Shown here: one piece after another, positions 10,891 to 22,883 of the stretch
Numbering within the stretch: position 1 is the first letter of the stretch
How the letters are laid out: each line of letters begins with the position of its first letter
From: Bubalus kerabau
Lineage: Eukaryota > Chordata > Mammalia > Artiodactyla > Bovidae
DNA length: 64,000 nucleotides
NCBI RefSeq assembly: GCF_029407905.1
Contig: NC_073642.1
Location: 4,898,001-4,962,000, forward strand
Direction: 5' to 3'
The notes under the pieces: model-generated
Seen by the model: only the letters and a program-made list of their open reading frames with translations
What the model was told of the DNA's origin: nothing
Database searches by the model: none
Position numbers and translations under genes: made by a program

Positions 10891-13575
10891 CTGCTGCTGT
10901 TCAGTCACTCAGTCATGTCCAACTCTTTGTGACCCCATAGACTGAACCATGCCAGGCTTCCCTGTACTTCACCATCTCTGAGAGCTTGCTCAAAGTGATG
11001 CCATCCAACCATCTGATCCTCTGTCGTCTCCTTCTCCTTGGCCTTCAATCTTTCCCAGAATCAGGGTCTTTTCCAATCATTCAGTTCTTTGCAAAAGTGG
11101 CAGAAGTATTGGAGCTTCAGCTTCAGCTTCAGAATATTCAGTATTGAATTTCCTTTATGATTGACTGATTTGATCTCCATGCAGTCCAAGGGACTCTCAA
11201 GAGTATTGTCCAACACTAAAGTTCAAAAACATCAGTCTTTTGGTGCTCAGCCTTCTTTATGTTCCAACTCTGACATCCATACATGACTATTGGAAAAACC
11301 ATAGCTTTGACTAGATGGACATTTGTTGGCAAAAAAAGTCTCCGTTTTTTAATATGCTGTCTAGGTTGGTGATAGCTTTTCTTACAAGGAGCAAGTGTCT
11401 TTTAATTTCATGGCTGCAGTCACCATCTGCAGTGATTTTCAAGCTCAAGGAAATAAATGTGCCACAGTTTCCATTGTTTCTCCATCTATTTGCCATGAAG
11501 TGATTGGGACCAGATGCCACAATCTTAGAGTTTTGAATACTGAGTTTTAAGCCAGGTTTTTCACTCTCCTCTTTCACTTTATCAAGAGGCTCTTGAGTTC
11601 TTCTTTGTTTTCTGCCATAAGGGTGGTGTCATCTGCATATCTGAGGTTATTGATATTTCTCTCGGCAATCTTGATTCCAGCTTGTGCTTTATCCACCCTG
11701 GCATTTTGCATGATGTACTCTGCATATAAGTTAAATAAGCAGGTTGACAATATACAACCTTGATGTACTCCTTTCCCAATTTAGAACCAGTCCATTGTTC
11801 CATGTCCTGTTCTAACTGTTGCTTCTTAATCTGCATTCAGTTTTCTCAGGAGGCAAGTAAGGTGTTCTGATATTCCCATCTCTTGAATTTTGCTCAGTTT
11901 GTTGTGATGCACACAGTGAAAGGCTGAAGCACAGTCAATGAAGCAGAAATAGATGATTTTCTGGAATTTTCTTGATTTTTCTGTGATCCAATGGATATTG
12001 GCAATTTGATCTCTAGTGCTCTGCCTTTCCTAAATCTATCATAAACATCTGGAAATTCTCGGTTCACTTACTGTTGAAGACTAGGTTGCAGAATTTTGAA
12101 CATTACTTTGTTACCATGGAAGATGAGTACAATTGTGTGGTAGTCTGAACATTCTTTGACATTGTCTTTCTTTGAGATTGGAAAGAAAACTCACCTTTTC
12201 TAGCCTTGTGGCTACTGCCGAGTTTTCCAGATTTTTTGGCATACTGAGTGCAGCACTTTAACAACATCATCTTAGGATTTGAAACAGCTCAGCTGGAATT
12301 CCATCACCTCTACTAGCTCTGTTCTCAGTGATGCTTCCTAAGGCCCACTTGACTTAGCACTCCAGGATGTCTGGCTGTAGGTGTGTGGTCACACCACTGT
12401 GGCTATCTGGGTCATTAAGACCATTTTTGTATAGTTCTTCTATACAAAAAGAAGCCACCTCTTCTTAATATTTTCTGCTTCTGTTAGGTCCATTACATTT
12501 CTGTCTTTTTTTGGTGCCCATCTTTCCAAGAAATGCTCCCTTGGTATTTCTAATATTCTTGAAGAGATCTCTAGCATTTCCCATTCTATTTTTTTCCTCG
12601 ATTTCTTTGCACTGATCACTGAAGAATGCTTTCTTATCTGTCCTTGCTATTCTTTGGAACTCTGCATTCAGATGGGTATATTTTTCCTTTTCTCCCTTGC
12701 CTTTAGCTTCTCTTCTCTTCTCAGCTATTTGTACAGCCTCTTCAGACAACCATTTTGCCTTTTTGCATTTCTTTTTTGGGAGAGACAGTCTTGATCACTG
12801 CCTCCTGTACAATGTTATGAACTTCTGTCTACAGTTCTTTAGGGACTCTGTCTATCAGATCTAATCCCTTGAATCTATTTGTCACTTCCACTGTAAAATC
12901 ATAAATGTTTAGGGCATACATGAATTTCCTAGTGGCTTTCCCTACTTCCTTCAATTTATGTCTGAATTTTGAAATAAGGAGTTCATGATATGAGCTATAG
13001 TCAGCTCCTGGTTTTGTTTTTGCTGACTGTATAGAGCTTCTCTATCTCTGCTGCAAAGAATATCATCAGTCTGAGTTCAGTATTGACCATCTGGTGATGT
13101 CCATGTGTGGAGTCATCTCGGAAGAGGGTGTTTGCTATGACCAGTGAGCTCTCTTGGCAAAGCTCTGTAGACTTTTCGCTTCTTCATTTTGTACTCCAAG
13201 GCCAAACTTGCCTGTTGACTCCATGTATTTCCTGACTTCCTACTTTTGCAGTCCAGTCCTCTATGATGAAAAGGACATCTTTTTTTGGTGTTAAGTTCTA
13301 GAAGGTCTTGTAGGTCTTCATAGAACCATTCAACTTCAGCTTCTTCAGCATTAGTGGTTGGGGCACAGATTTGGATTACTGTAATATTGAATAGTTTGCC
13401 TAGGAAGTGAATAGAGATTATTCTGTTCTTTTTTAGATTGCATCCAAGTACTGCATTTTGGACTCCTCTGTTGACTATGATGGCTACTCCATTTCTCCTA
13501 AGGGATTCTTTTCCACAGTAATAGCTATAATGGTCATCTGAATTAAATTCACCCATTGTGGTCCATTTCAGTTCA
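10891..13575 (-). mobile_element. BovB LINE, antisense, nearly complete ORF2
   Basis: Antisense BovB from the 3' end (about 10891) through the C-terminal region, RT and linker to the endonuclease start (about 13575). Minus-strand frames include the endonuclease N-terminal part (13113-13556, beginning MGEFNSDDHY), a linker (12465-12749) and RT/C-terminal pieces (11582-11836, 11311-11577). Stops and frameshifts break it. It is inserted in the 5' UTR of the antisense L1, which resumes at about 13576. Confidence 0.88.
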
Positions 13576-14060
13576 CTCCAAAGTTAACAGGTGGTTCTGA
13601 CTCAGGAATCCTTCAAATTACTGCTTGTACCCTGTGTCCTAGAGTATGTGAGATTTTGTGTGTGCCCTTTTGAGTGGAGTCTCTATTTCCTGCAGCTCTC
13701 TGGATCTCCTGAAATTACCCCTACTGACCTTTAGAGTCAAATGGTCTGAGGTCTCATTTCATCTTCCTGGTATAAGACCCCTGGGCTGGGGATTTCAATG
13801 TGGTGCTCAAACCTCTCACACCTTGGAGAGAATCTGCAATTATGATTATCCTCCCATTTGTAGGTTGTTCACTCAGGCATATGGTTCTTGACTATGCCAT
13901 GATTGCATCCCCTCACTTGTCTCATTTTTATTCCTTCTTTATATCTTTAGTTGTAAAAGACTTTCAGGTCTTATCAATAGTTCTTCTGTAAATAGCTGTT
14001 ATTTCATTGTGCCCATAAGAGGAAGTGAACTCGGTATCTTTCTACTCCACTATCTTGGAT

Positions 14061-15700
14061 CAAATTGACTGGTGCCCCAGTTTTTATATCTGGTGACCCA
14101 CTTTTTACATGTCACCCAGGGAATTACCCTTGATTACCTACCTGGCTCTATGGGACAAGCTGGCTTATGTTCCTGAGTTACCCTGGACTGTTAAAGTTAG
14201 AGAGACAAATCATGGCATATTACCACTCTTAGGGTATTGCACAAATAACAGACTAGAACATTAACTATAGACTTCCTCAGAAAGAAGTATTTCTTTCTCA
14301 AGCAATATCTGCTTGTCTCAGAACTTTGATCTTCTCAGAACTTGTCTCAGAACTTAGGGGCAGATTTCTGGTTTGACACACTTACAGAATGTATAGAAAT
14401 GATTTCAGGGAACAGAGGTTAATGGTCACAGTCTACATAGACACTCTGACCTATTCTAACTCACTGGTATCCTCCAGAAAGGGCCTTATATCCTAGTTTG
14501 ATGCCTCGATTTTTACAGTTGCTGCCAGGGAACACTTCTACTTTACCTGGTTCTGTTGACTAACAGGGTTTACCTTTGTGGGTCCCACAGGACTTCAACT
14601 AATGAAGAGAGAGATCATAAACAGCTACCACAGGGCACAGCAAGAGGCAACAGAATCAGAGAATCTTTCTTTCTGTGAATGAAGTTTATCATCATAGCTG
14701 CAGGCCGAGAAGCAGGTTTCTAATTAATCACACATCTAAGGGCTGAATGTAAACCTTTTCTAAGACCTTGGAGGATGGGCACTATCTTTTTGCTCTCCCT
14801 TTCTTGGTCCAGAGCACCAGTATCTTTTAGAGCGGAGTTCTTATACACATCTAGTACCCTGTTTTCTTTGTTATGGTTTTATGGCTGTGGCCCAGGGGAT
14901 ATGCTTTGAGCACCTGGCTGTAGTAGACACAGTGTCTTGCCTGCAGGGTCTCATGATACTGTAACCATTGGAGGCAGTTCTTTCTAGGTTACCACTGTGT
15001 AGGGCACTGCATATACAGCAGACTGAGAAACATGCATAGCTTTCTGTGCAAGAGATCTAGTCCTGGAGTTTTGGCCTTAAGAGTACACATCAGATTTGAC
15101 ATACATCTAGAAGTTTCAGGGGTGCTCTTAGAGAATCTAGGCCAAGGGACACCATCTTTACACTCTCCTTCTGTCCCACTACAGCTCACTGGTATCTCCT
15201 AGAAACAAGCCTATGCACTCATCTGGAGCTGCAATTTTGTGACCACTGTCCAGGAGACACCTCCAAATTGCCTGGCTCTGGTGGCCAGTAGGACTTACAT
15301 TTGTAGTCTCATGTGCACATGTGCTAAGTCAATTCAGTTGTGTCTGACTCTACAACCCTATGGACTGTAGCATGCCAGGCTTCTCTGTCCATGGGGTTTT
15401 CCATGCAAGTATAGTAGAGTAGGTTGCCATTTCATTCTCCAAGGAATCTTCCCAAACCAGGGATCGAACTTGCATCTCCTGCATTGGTAAGTAGGTTCCT
15501 TGGCACTAGAGCCACATGGAAAGCCCTTTGAAATTTTACAGGACTTGTATATATTTTTATTCCTTAAAAGTTGCTGCCTGAGGGTCTAGATTCTAATGAG
15601 CCTTGATCTAGGTACTGAAATATCTGCCCCTTTGGAACACTGATTGGTCTTGACATTCTCTCAATTACTGGGACAAGTATTAATAGTTAAAAGCTAAAAT
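14061..15700 (+). repeat. Degenerate repeat units, probably an old L1 5' UTR
   Basis: No gene. The stretch contains at least three loosely similar blocks (around 14080-14180, 14480-14600 and 15190-15310) sharing a pattern of CTGCCAGGGAACAC-like, then CCTGGCTCTG-like, then GGACTTACATTTG-like words. This resembles monomeric 5' UTR organisation and leads directly into recognisable L1 ORF1 at about 15800. The L1 5' UTR reading is inference. A Bov-tA is inserted at 15310-15529. Confidence 0.45.
15310..15529 (-). mobile_element. Bov-tA SINE, antisense
   Basis: Antisense Bov-A body followed at the right by the tRNA-Glu-derived head (GGGATCGAACTTGCATCTCC near 15462, then the complement of GGGCTTTCCATGTGGCTC near 15505-15525). 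Confidence 0.85.
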
Positions 15701-15989
15701 GTTATTAAAAATAAAATAGACTGTTTGAACAAACACAAAGTTTTGAGAGCCAAAACCAAGTGCTAAGTCAGGGCTGATTAGTAAGGTTCATCTCTAACAC
15801 AAAGTCCACTCTTTGAAGATGGGGAGAAATGGTTATTTCATCTAGTGCATAGATACCAACACAGAAAGTCAGGTTAAACAAAGAAATAGAGGACTATGTT
15901 CCAAAAACAATAACAAGATAAAAGCTCAGGAAAAAAACAAACTTAATGAAATGGAGGTAAGTAATTAGCTTGATAAAAAGTTCACAAAG

Positions 15990-16125
15990 TAGGGGGAGTG
16001 GGAAGAAAATTCAAGAGGGAGGGGATGGATTTAGGTACACTAATTGCTGATTCACATTGCTGCAAAGCAGAAGCCAACACAAAATTGTAAAGCATCTATT
16101 TTCCAATTAAAAATAAGTTTTTTAA
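15990..16125 (+). mobile_element. Short L1 3'-end insertion in L1 ORF1
   Basis: A stretch with the L1 3' UTR pattern (GGGAGGGGATGGATTTAGG, then CTGATTCACATTGCTG and an A-rich end) lies between two parts of ORF1. This is a 5'-truncated secondary insertion; target duplication not clear. Confidence 0.65.
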
Positions 16126-16844
16126 AAATTTCAAATTAACAATAATAAAAATGCTCACCAAATTTGGGAGAAGAATAAATAAACATAGTGAAAACTTCAA
16201 CAAGAAGGTAGGAAATATTTTTAAAGTTCCAAATAGAAGCCACAGAACTGAAGAATAAAATAACTGAATTGAAAAATATGATAAAGTAAAGCAACAGTGG
16301 AATAGATGAAGCAAAGAAAGAGCCGATGTACTCAAACACGGTGCAGAAGAACTCACCCAATCAGAGCAGGAAAGGGGAAAAAATAAGCTTAAGGATAGCT
16401 TAAGAGATTTATGAGACAGCAACAAGCAGATTGACATATGCATTAAATAAGTTCCAGAAAGAGAAGAGAGCCAGATTGGCAAAAAACTTATTTGAAGCTA
16501 TAATGGCTAAAAACTTCTGTAGCCTGAAGAAAAAAATAAAAATTCAGATCCAGGAAGCCCAGAGTGTTCCAAATAAGATGTGCCAAAAGACCCACACCAA
16601 AACACAGTATAATTAAACAATCACAAGTTAAAGACAAAGAGAGAATCTTAAAGGCAGCAAAATAAAAATAACTTGCTATATAAGGAAACCACTATAAGAA
16701 AATTAATAGACATTTAAGCTGAAACTTTGCAGAAGAGAAAGGAGTAGTATGATATATTCAAGGTGAGTGAAAAAGATTTTAACCAAAAGTATTCTACCCA
16801 GCAAAGTAATCATTCAGAATCGAAGGAGAGGTAGAATTTTCCAG

Positions 16845-16934
16845 TCAAAGAAGGTCAGGGAAGGACAGGGAAGCCTAGTGTGCTTCAGTCCATGGGATCA
16901 TAAAGAATTGGACACAAGTTAATCACTGAACAAT
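16845..16934 (+). mobile_element. Bov-A-type SINE fragment
   Basis: A partial Bov 3' end (CAGTCCATGGGATCATAAAG, diverged) within L1 ORF1. The host words GAATTTTCCAG (left) and GAGTTTTCCAG (right) flank it and look like a decayed target duplication. Confidence 0.6.
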
Positions 16935-17067
16935 AGAGTTTTCCAGACAAGTAAAAGCTAAAAAGGATCATAATCACTAAACTTGCCTTACAAGAAACGT
17001 TAAAGGGAATTTTTTTTAAGCTAAAAAAAAGGGCACTAATTAGTAACAAGAAAATATATAAATGTCA

Positions 17068-18241
17068 CTGGTACAAGCTAGTTTTAGAAAAGGCAGAGGA
17101 ACCAGAGACCAAATTGCCAACATCCACTGGATCATCGAAAAAGCAAGAGAGTTCCAGAAAAACATCTATTTCTGCTTTATTGACTATGCCAAAGCCTTTG
17201 ACTGTGTGGATCACAATAAATTGTGGAAAATTCTGAAAGAGATGGAAATACCAGACCACCTGACCTGCCTTTTGAGAAACCTCTATGCAGGTCAGGAAGC
17301 AACAGTTAGAACTGGACATGGAACAACAGACTGTTTCCAAATAGGAAAAGGAGTACATCAAGGCTGTATATTGTCACCCTGCTTATTTAACTTCTATACA
17401 GTACATCATGAGAAATGCTGGGCTAGAGGAAGCACAGGCTGGAATCAAGATTGCCGGGAGAAATATCAATAACCTCAGATATGCAGATGACACCACCCTT
17501 ACGGCAGAAAGTGAAGAAGAAATAAAGAGCCTCTTGATGAAAGTGAAAAAGTTGGCTTAAAGGTCAACATTCAGAAAACTAAGATCATGGCATCCAGTGC
17601 CATCACTTCATGGCAAATAGATGGGGAAACAGTGGCTGACTATTTTTCTGGGCGCCAAAATCACTGTGATGGTGATTGCAGCCATGAAATTAAAAGACAC
17701 TTACACCTTGGAAGGAAAGTTATGACCAACCTAGATAGCATATTCAAAAGCAGAGACATTACTTTGCCAACAAAGGTCCGTCTAGTCAAGGCTATGGTTT
17801 TTCCAGTGGTCATATATGGACATGAGAGTTGGACTATAAAGAAAGCTGAGCAAGAAGAATTGATGCTTTTGAACTGTGGTGTTTGAGAAGACTCTTTAGA
17901 GTCCCTTGGACTGCAAAGAGATCCAACCAGTCCATCCTAAAGGAAAAGGATGATCAGCCCTGGGTGTTCATTGGAAGGACTGATGCTGAAGCTGAAACTC
18001 AAATACTTTGGCCACTTGATTTGAAGAGCTGACTCATTTGAAAAGACCCTGATTCTGGGAAAGATTGAGGGCAGTAGGAGAAGGGGATGACAGAGGATGA
18101 ATTGGTTGGATGGCATCACTGACTCAATGGACATGGGTTTGGGTGGACTCTGGGAGTTGGTGATGGACAGGGAGACCTGTCATGCTGCGGTCCATGGGGT
18201 TGCAAAGAGTCAGAGATGACTGAACATCTGAACTGAACTGA
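17068..18241 (+). mobile_element. BovB LINE, 5'-truncated, sense
   Basis: Starts within the RT domain and runs to the 3' tail (ACTGAACTGA) at about 18240. The frame at 17062-17472 keeps the RT motif A block (DYAKAFDCVDH) and motif B (GVHQGCILSP) before a frameshift; the C-terminal part is read at 17587-17886. The YADD block is still present in another frame (about 17480-17491). Not functional. Confidence 0.9.
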
Positions 18242-18508
18242 AAAACAAAAGATGAGAAAGAGAAATTCAAGGTAAATTTCAAAGGTAAAATTCTGTTCAC
18301 CTTTTTTATCAAAAGTAATAAAATACCTAAGAATAAACCTAAGGAGACAAAAGACCTGTACTCTGAAAACTATAAGATGCTGATGAAAAAAATTGAAGAG
18401 ATAAACAGATAGAAAGATATACCATGTTCATGGACTGGCAGAATCAATATTGTCAAAATGACTATGCTACCCAAGCAATCTACAGAATCAATACAATCTT
18501 TATCAAAC

Positions 18509-18782
18509 TGCCGGTGCTGCTGCTAAGTCGCTTCAGTCGTGTCCAACTCTCTGCGAGTTAGACAGCAGCCCACCAGGCTCCCCCGTCCCTGGGATTCTCC
18601 AGGCAAGAACACTGGAGTGGGTTGCCATTTCCTTCTCCAATGCATGAAAGTGAAAAGTGAAAGTGAAGTTGCTCAGTCATGTCTGACCCTCAGCGACCCC
18701 ATGGACTGCAGCCTACCAGGCTCCTCCACCCATGGGGTTTTCCAGGCAAGAGTACTAGAGTGGGTTGTCATTGCCTTTCCTG
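18509..18782 (-). mobile_element. BOV-A2 SINE, antisense
   Basis: Two antisense Bov-A monomers (GCTGCTAAGTCGCTTCAGTC start, TTGCCATTTCCTTCTCC between). Perfect target duplication TCTTTATCAAAC at 18497-18508 and 18783-18794 in L1 ORF2. Confidence 0.95.
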
Positions 18783-20318
18783 TCTTTATCAAACAACCGA
18801 TGGGATTTTTCACAGAGCTAGAAAAGGAAAAAAAAAAAAAAAACTCAAAAATGTGTATGGAGACACAAAAATCCCAAATAACCAAAGAACCTTGACAAAG
18901 AGAAATGGAGGACTCAGGCTCCCTAGCTTAAGACTATGCTACAAAGCTACAGTCATCAAAACAGTGTGGCACTGGCATAACAAATATAAACATCAATGTA
19001 ACAGGTAGAAAACCCAGAAATAAACCCATGCACCTGTAGTCAATCTATGACAAAGGAGGCAAGAATACATTAGGTTGGAAAGACAGTCTCTTCAACAAAT
19101 GGTGCTGGGAGAACTGGACAGCCACATGCAAAAAATGAAATTGGATCATTCCGTAACTCCATACATAAAAATAAGCTCAAAATAGGCTAAAGACCTAAAT
19201 GCTAGCCCAGACACTATAAAACTCTTAGAGAAAAGCATAGGCAGAACACTCTCTGCTATAAATCAAGGCAACATCTTTCTTAATCTATCTCCCGAATAAT
19301 GAAAATAAATGCAAAAATAAACAAATGGGACCTGCTTAAACTCAAAAGCTTTTGCACAGCAAAGGACACAACAAATGAAAAGACAACCCACAGATTGTGA
19401 GAAAATACTTGCAAATCATATGACTGATAAGGGCTTAGTCTCCAAAATTTACAAACAGCTTATGATACAATAGCACCAGATGTGCAGAAGACCTAAATAG
19501 ACATTTCTCTAAAGCGGACATACAGATGGCCAATAGGCACATGAAAGATGTTCAAAATCACTAGTTATAGAGAAATGTAAATCAGAACTACAGTGAGATA
19601 TCATCTCACACTGGTCAGAATGGCTATCCTCAAAAAATTCACAAACAACAAATACTGGAGAGGTTGTGGAGAGAAGAGAACTCTCCTTCACTGTTGGTGG
19701 GAATGTAAATTAGTACAGCCACTAGGGAGAATAATATGGAGGTTCCTTTAAAAAAAATAAAAATAGAGCTACCATATGAAACTGCAATCCCATTCCTGAG
19801 CATATATCCAGAGAAAAATGTGGCCTGAAAAGATACATACACCCCAATGTTCATTGCAGCACTATTTACAATAACAAAGACATGGAAACAAGTTAAATAT
19901 CCATTGACAGAGGAATGGGTAAAGAAAACATGATATATATATATCACTCAACCATTAAAAGGAATGAAATAAGGCCATTTGCAGCAACGTGGATGGACCT
20001 AGAGAGTGTCATACTGAGTGTAGTAAGTAAGACAGAGAAAGAGAAATATCATATGACATCCCTTATATGTGGAATTTAAATGGAAGTGATACAAATGATC
20101 TTACTTACAAAACAGAAAGAGACTCATAGACTTAGAAAATGAACTCATGGTTTCCGGGGGGAAGGGATAGTTAAGGACTTTGAGAAGGTCATGTACATAC
20201 TGCTATATTTAAAATGCATAACCAACAAAAATCTATTGTACAGCTCATGAAACACTGCTCAATGTTCTGTGGCAGGCTGGATGGGAGGGGGGTTTGGGAA
20301 GAGTGGATACATGTATGA

Positions 20319-22136
20319 TTGAGTCCTTTCACTGTTCACCTGAAACTATCCCAACATTGTTACTCACTACGGAATGAAGCAGGGCAAAGACTAATAGAGT
20401 TTTGCCAAGAAAATAAACTGGTCATGACAAACACCCTCTTCCAACAACACAAGAGAAGACTCTATACATGGACATCACCAGATGGTCCACACCGAAATCA
20501 GATTGATTATATTCTTTGCAGCCAAAGATGGAGAAGCTCTATACAGTCAGCAAAAACAAGACCAGGAGCCGACTATGGCTCAGACCATGAAGTCCTTATT
20601 GCCAAGTTCAGACTTAAAATGAAGAAAGTAGGGAAAACCACTAGACCATTCAGGTATGACCTAAATCAAATCCCTTATGATTATACAGTGGAAGTGAGAA
20701 ATAGATTTAAGGGCCTATATCTGATAGATAGAGTGCCTGATGAACTATGGAATGAAGTTCGTGACATTGTACAGGAGACAGGGACCAAGACCATTCCCAT
20801 GGAAAAGAAATGCAAAAAAGCAAAATGGCTGTCTGGGGAGGCTTTACAAATAGCTGTGAAAAGAAGAGAAGTGAAAAGCAAAGGAGAAAAGGAAAGATAT
20901 AAACATCTGAATGCAGAGTTCCAAAGAATAGCAAGAAGAGATAAGAAAGCCTTCTTCAGTGATCAATGCAAAGAAATAGAGGAAAACAAAAGAATGGGAA
21001 AGACTAGAGATCTCTTCAAGAAAATCAGAGATACCAAAAGAACATTTCATGCAAAGATGGGCTCAATAAAGGACAGAAATGGTATGGACCTAACAGAAGC
21101 AGAAGATATTAAGAAGAGGTGGCAAGAATACACAGAACTGTACAAAAAAGATCTTCATAACCCAGATAATCACGATGGTGTGATCACTGACCTAGAGCCA
21201 GACATCCTGGAATGTGAAGTCAAGTGGGCCTTAGAAAGCATCACTAGGAACAAAGCTAGTGGAGGTGATGGAATTCCAGTTGAGCTATTCCAAATCCTGA
21301 AAGATAATGCTGTGAAAGTGCTGCACTCAATATGCCAGCAAATTAGGAAAATTCTGCAGTGGCCACAGGACTGGAAAAGGTCAGTTTTCATTCCAATCCC
21401 AAAGAAAGGCAATGCCAAAGAATGGTCTAACTACCACACAATTGCACTCATCTCACACACTAGTAAAGTAATGCTCAAAATTCTCCAAGCCAGACTTCAG
21501 CAATACTTGAACTGTGAACTTCCAGATGTTCAAGCTGGTTTTAGAAAATGCAGAGGAATGAGAGATCAAATTGCCAACATCAGGTGGATTATGGAAAAAG
21601 CAAGAGAGTTCCAGAAAAACATCTATTTCTGCTTTATGGACTATGCCAAAGCCTTTGACTGTGTGGATCACAATAAACTGTGGGAAATTCTGAAAGAGAT
21701 GGAAATACCAGACCACCTGACCTGCCTCTTGAGAAATTTGTATGCAGGTCAGGAAGCAACAGTTAGAACTGGACATGGAACAACAGACTGGTTCCAAATA
21801 GGAAAAGGAGTATGTCAAGGCTATATATTGTCACCCTGTTTATTTAACTTATATGCAGAGTACATCATGAGAAACACTGGACTGGAAGAAACACAAGCTG
21901 GAATCCAGATTGCTGGGAGAAATATCAATAACCTCAGATATGCAGATGACACCACCCTTATGGCAGAAAGTGAAGAGAAACTCAAAACCCTCTTGATGAA
22001 AGTGAAAGTGGAGAGTGAAAAAGTTGGCTTAAAGCTCAACATTCAGAAGGCGAAGATCATGGCATCTGGTCCCATCACTTCATGGGAAATAGATGGGGAA
22101 ACTCCAGTACTTTGGCCACTTCATGCAAAGAGTTGA
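20319..22136 (+). pseudogene. BovB ORF2 remnant: 605-codon open frame (endonuclease end plus RT)
   Basis: The longest retroelement frame in the window. The first about 16 codons come from the host L1 3' UTR and the rest from BovB, so the start codon is accidental. Residue 88 onward gives the SDH block of the apurinic-like endonuclease, whose N-terminal catalytic part is missing. RT motif A is at about 437-451 (FCFMDYAKAFD, catalytic D441) and motif C is YADD at 541-544. Motif B reads GVCQGYILSP where the copy at 17341 has GVHQGCILSP. The C-terminus is lost in the internal deletion and replaced by a short out-of-frame end. It cannot make a complete retrotransposase, but the RT core is uninterrupted. 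Confidence 0.85.
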
Positions 22137-22357
22137 CTCATTGGAAAAGACTCTGATGCTGTGAGGAATTGGGGGCAAGAGGAGAAGGGGACGACAGAGG
22201 ATGAGATGGCTGGATGGCATCACTGAGTCAATGGATGTGAGTCTGAGTGAACTCTGGGTGTTGGTGATGGACAGGGAGGCCTAGCGTGCTGCGATTCATG
22301 GGGTCACAAAGAGTCGGACACGACTGAGCGACTGATCTGATCTGATCTGATCTGATA
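20363..22357 (+). mobile_element. BovB LINE with long open frame and internal deletion
   Basis: Enters L1 3' UTR at about 20363 within the endonuclease region and runs to a TGATC-repeat tail at about 22325-22357. At about 22101 the sequence jumps from the start of the post-RT region to near the 3' end, skipping about 375 bp compared with the copy at 24587-25518. Both sides of the join share GAAAC. The open frame is described separately. Confidence 0.92.
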
Positions 22358-22604
22358 CCCCAATGAAAAATATTTTGGGTTTTAAAAATTAAAAAAACAA
22401 AACAAACATAAAATGTTGGTAGGGGGAGAGTGAAAATTCAGGGCTTTAGAATACATTCAAATTTAAATTGTTATCAACTTAAAATAGATTGGTATAAATG
22501 TAAGTTGTTACATGTAAGCCTCTTGGGAACCTTCAAGCAAGAACCTATAGTAGACACATTATAAATAATAAGAAAAGAATTTGTGTACCACTACAGAAAG
22601 TCAT

Positions 22605-22883
22605 AAAAGTGCAAAGAAATAGAGCAAGAAAATAAAGGTATAGGGAATTATAGAACAGCTAGAAAACAATTAACAAACTGGCCATAAGTATATACCTATC
22701 AATAATTACTTTAAAAGTAGATGAACCAATTCTCCAATCAAGTAAAAGTGCAAAGAAATAGAGCAAGAAAATAAAGGTATAGGGAACTATAGAACAGCTA
22801 GAAAACAATTAACAAACTGGCCATAAGTATATACCTATCAATAATTACTTTAAAAGTAGATGAACCAAATTCTCCAATCAAAG
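22605..22883. repeat. Tandem duplication, 139-bp unit, two copies
   Basis: The segment starting AAAAGTGCAAAG at 22605 recurs at 22744, with an offset of 139 bases. By eye the copies differ only by one transition (GAATTATAG versus GAACTATAG) and one extra A. The duplicated DNA is old L1 endonuclease sequence, so the duplication is far younger than the L1. Confidence 0.93.

Larger units (their letters stand above)
5556..14060 (-). mobile_element. L1 LINE, antisense, reaching its own 5' end
   Basis: Antisense L1 sequence runs from mid-RT (left) through endonuclease, ORF1 (a C-terminal piece is read at 8530-8742 on the minus strand) and a long 5' UTR, ending at 14042-14057, whose complement reads CCAAGATAGTGGAGTAG, similar to the YY1-bearing 5' end of L1. 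The 3' third is absent at the left junction. It is interrupted by SINEs (5603, 7150, 7461, 8923), a retroviral LTR (9004) and BovB (10644-13575). ORFs are broken throughout. Confidence 0.8.
15700..22400 (+). mobile_element. Old L1 LINE (L1MA-like), sense, heavily nested
   Basis: ORF1 sequence is recognisable from about 15830 to 17030 (open piece 16431-16616), ORF2 C-terminal parts from 18242 to 19940, and a 3' UTR to about 20362 with remaining tail at 22358-22400. The body is split by an L1 3' end (15990-16125), a SINE fragment (16845-16934), BovB (17068-18241), BOV-A2 (18509-18782) and a second BovB (20363-22357). Most of ORF2 is missing between about 17050 and 18242. No coding capacity remains. 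Confidence 0.75.

Noticed and set aside
16096..16482. 128-codon minus-strand frame resembling a membrane protein
   Set aside because: Antisense of old L1 ORF1; the hydrophobic pattern is an artefact of A-rich coding on the other strand.
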